A stretch of 64,000 nt of DNA, from assembly GCF_031846385.1 (NCBI RefSeq), contig NZ_JAVRHV010000001.1, forward strand, positions 186,001 through 250,000, read 5' to 3'. This document shows positions 62,082 through 64,000 of the stretch, piece by piece. The position numbers and the translations under genes were made by a program. The stretch is from Urechidicola vernalis (GTDB taxonomy: Bacteria; Bacteroidota; Bacteroidia; Flavobacteriales; Flavobacteriaceae). The stretch's first letter is position 1, and each line of letters starts with the position of its first letter. Under the pieces are notes generated by a model. The model did no database searches, was not told the DNA's origin, and was given only the letters and a program-made list of their open reading frames with translations.

Positions 62082-62954
62082 ATGAAAAATTCATTGGTTT
62101 TATTTCTTGTATTTGCTGCTTTAATAAGGTCGTTTGCCTCTGTTGAGCCAAATCTAAAAGTAGTATATAAAGAGGTGGATGGAATTAAGTTATCCATGGA
62201 TATCTTTTTTCCAGAAAACCATAAAATGAACAATCAATCTCCTGCAATTTTATTTTTTCATGGTGGCGGATGGAAAGGTGGTGGTGTTGCCCATTTCTAT
62301 AATCAAGCTGCATACTTAGCATCTAGAGGGATGGTGGCAATAAGTGTTCAGTACAGAACCGAAAAACCACATGGAACCACTCCAATAGAATGTGTAAAAG
62401 ATGGGAAGTCTGCGATGCGATGGATTAAAACGCATGCTTCAGAATATGGAATTGACCCAAATAGAATTGTAGCTGGTGGTGGCTCGGCAGGAGGTCATGT
62501 TGCGGCGGCAATGGCAACACTAGAAGGATTTAATGAAGAAGGTGAAGATACTTCTGTGAGTTGTGTTCCTAAAGCCCTAGTGTTATTTAACCCAGTGGCG
62601 AATAATGGACCTAATGGTTATGGATTCGAAAGGGTACATGAATATTGGGAAGGTTTCTCTCCTGCTCATAATTTAATTAAAAATGCACCGCCAACCTTAA
62701 TTATGTTAGGTACAAAGGACAAACTTTTTACGGTTAGTCAAGCTCAGGAATACAAGCAAAAAATGGAAGTGCTTGGATTACGCTGTGATTTAATTTTATA
62801 TGATGATCAAGACCATGCATTTTTTAATATTGATATGAACAAAGAATTGCATTTTAAAACAATGGAGGATGCCGATGTTTTTTTAACATCTTTAGGCTAT
62901 TTAAAAGGGAAACCAATCGTTAATAAATTTAGAGAAAGCATTAATGAAAAATAA
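62082..62954 (+). CDS. alpha/beta-hydrolase, probable carbohydrate esterase
   Basis: 290 residues, signal peptide ending SFAS. The oxyanion HGGGWKGG, nucleophile elbow GGGSAGGH (Ser), and the late DQDHAFFN with the catalytic His place it among acetyl-esterase/lipase-like alpha/beta-hydrolases of PULs. It probably removes acetyl or acyl groups from the glycan. It is 35 nt after the small exported protein and overlaps the following sulfatase by 11 nt. Confidence 0.85.
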   Translation: MKNSLVLFLVFAALIRSFASVEPNLKVVYKEVDGIKLSMDIFFPENHKMNNQSPAILFFHGGGWKGGGVAHFYNQAAYLASRGMVAISVQYRTEKPHGTTPIECVKDGKSAMRWIKTHASEYGIDPNRIVAGGGSAGGHVAAAMATLEGFNEEGEDTSVSCVPKALVLFNPVANNGPNGYGFERVHEYWEGFSPAHNLIKNAPPTLIMLGTKDKLFTVSQAQEYKQKMEVLGLRCDLILYDDQDHAFFNIDMNKELHFKTMEDADVFLTSLGYLKGKPIVNKFRESINEK

Positions 62955-64000
62955 TATCATTTTAATTCTACTCCTAGTTTCGGGAATAAATTTTCAAGCA
63001 CAGAACAAACCGAACCTTGTAATCATCCATACAGATGAACACAATCTAAGAACACTTGGGGCATACAGAGCAACGATGTCAAAAGAACAAGGACAAATAT
63101 GGGGTGAAGGCAATATAGTTGAAACACCAAATATTGACAGAATCGCCAATGAAGGAGCTATCGCTTTAAATTGGTATGCACCTTCTCCTGTTTGTACGCC
63201 TTCACGAGCATCTATGGTTTCAGGGTTGTACCCGGTCGCAACAGGATCACCTGTAAATGATATGCCTTTAAAGGATGAAGTAGTGACCTTTGCTCAGATT
63301 TTAAAAGATAATGGCTATGCAACGGCATATGTAGGAAAATGGCATTTGGATGGAGAAGGGAAACCAGGATTTGCGCCGGAACGTAAGTTTGGTTTTACAG
63401 ATAACAGATACATGTTCAATCGTGGACATTGGAAAATACTAGGAGAAAACGATAATGGACCATTTGTCGATCAAGAAATCAATAAGAATGGAGGAGGAGT
63501 TTGGGATCATGATAAAGTTGACAGAGACAACTTTACAACAGATTTTTTAGTTGATAAATCACTTGAAATTATTGAGAGAGATAAAAACAAACCATTTTGC
63601 TTAATGCTTTCTTTACCTGACCCACATGGACCAGATCAAGTTAGAGCACCTTATGATACGATGTACAAGGATATGAAATTTGAAGTTCCTTTATCTGCAA
63701 CAAAATCAAAAGAACAAATTCCTGGTTGGGTCAATTTAAATGGGAAAAAGAATATTGTAAAGGAGGCCAAACTTCAAAGAGGGTTAACCAATTATTTTGG
63801 AATGGTTAAGAATATTGATGACAATGTAGGTAGGATTTTGTCTTATTTGAAGGAAAACAACCTTGAAGATAATACTATTGTTGTCTTTACCTCAGATCAT
63901 GGAGATTTGTATGGTGAGCACGGAAAATTAAATAAAGGACTTCCTTATGAAATGTCGGCTAGAGTAGCATTTATGTTGAGATACCCTGGTGCGGTAAAAG
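62944..64000 (+). CDS. S1-family sulfatase, truncated by the window end
   Basis: From ATG 62944 the frame stays open to the last base (352 complete codons). It starts MKNNIILILLLVSG, a signal peptide ending NFQAQN, then HTDEHNLRTLGAY (metal site), the formylglycine motif VCTPSRASMVSG (Cys84), KWHLDGEGKPG and FTSDHGDLYGEHG. The missing part is the C-terminal subdomain. It overlaps the esterase stop by 11 nt, continuing the operon past the window. Confidence 0.9.
   Translation, partial: MKNNIILILLLVSGINFQAQNKPNLVIIHTDEHNLRTLGAYRATMSKEQGQIWGEGNIVETPNIDRIANEGAIALNWYAPSPVCTPSRASMVSGLYPVATGSPVNDMPLKDEVVTFAQILKDNGYATAYVGKWHLDGEGKPGFAPERKFGFTDNRYMFNRGHWKILGENDNGPFVDQEINKNGGGVWDHDKVDRDNFTTDFLVDKSLEIIERDKNKPFCLMLSLPDPHGPDQVRAPYDTMYKDMKFEVPLSATKSKEQIPGWVNLNGKKNIVKEAKLQRGLTNYFGMVKNIDDNVGRILSYLKENNLEDNTIVVFTSDHGDLYGEHGKLNKGLPYEMSARVAFMLRYPGAVK

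Overview
The window is chromosomal DNA from a Bacteroidota bacterium, most likely a marine flavobacterium. The support is AT-rich coding DNA, a SusC/SusD pair, hybrid and LytS-type sensors with periplasmic propellers, exported proteins ending their signal peptides in SxAQ-type sites, and promoters fitting the Bacteroidota sigma consensus TTG-N19-21-TAnnTTTG. The clearest promoter is in front of the tRNA-Gly at the left edge. No phage, insertion sequence, integrase, CRISPR array or rRNA was seen.

1-8990 is mostly housekeeping: tRNA-Gly(TCC), two GNAT acetyltransferases, a VanY-type peptidase, a membrane protein, tandem PPK2 polyphosphate kinases, DUF4190 and DUF2752 membrane proteins, a phosphatase-fold protein that has lost its catalytic Cys and Arg, an Smr-domain protein, a cysteine desulfurase and two lipoproteins. 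9232-13251 is a compact operon: LytS-type sensor kinase, LytTR regulator and truncated haemoglobin. 13312-18851 holds an exported protein of unknown function, a membrane-anchored LuxR-type regulator, a DUF1573 protein and an operon of HAD phosphatase, a 52-aa basic protein, RlmF and a DUF1080 lipoprotein.

19015-30598, all on the minus strand, is a copper/heavy-metal locus: TonB-dependent receptor, CusA/CusB/TolC tripartite efflux, PepSY membrane protein, two HMA metallochaperone-like proteins and two HYC_CC_PP-type Cys-rich proteins. A 22-nt perfect palindrome lies before the receptor gene. The cusA-like gene carries an in-frame 72-nt palindrome-ended insert encoding 24 extra residues.

31709-64000 is a polysaccharide utilisation locus (PUL) for a sulfated glycan. 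It has a GntP-type permease, three GH2 enzymes, a GH78-like alpha-L-rhamnosidase, five S1-family sulfatases (the last one cut by the window end), a hybrid two-component regulator (HTCS), SusC, SusD, a lipoprotein placed before susC, a small exported protein and an alpha/beta-hydrolase esterase. The enzyme mix suggests a sulfated polysaccharide containing rhamnose and galactose or uronic acid. Ulvan and sulfated galactans are both possible; no polysaccharide lyase is in view. Three PUL promoters share direct repeats 21 bp apart and 29-31 bp upstream of a -7 box, a plausible operator for the locus HTCS. Several small genes (36, 51 and 52 codons) are also described.
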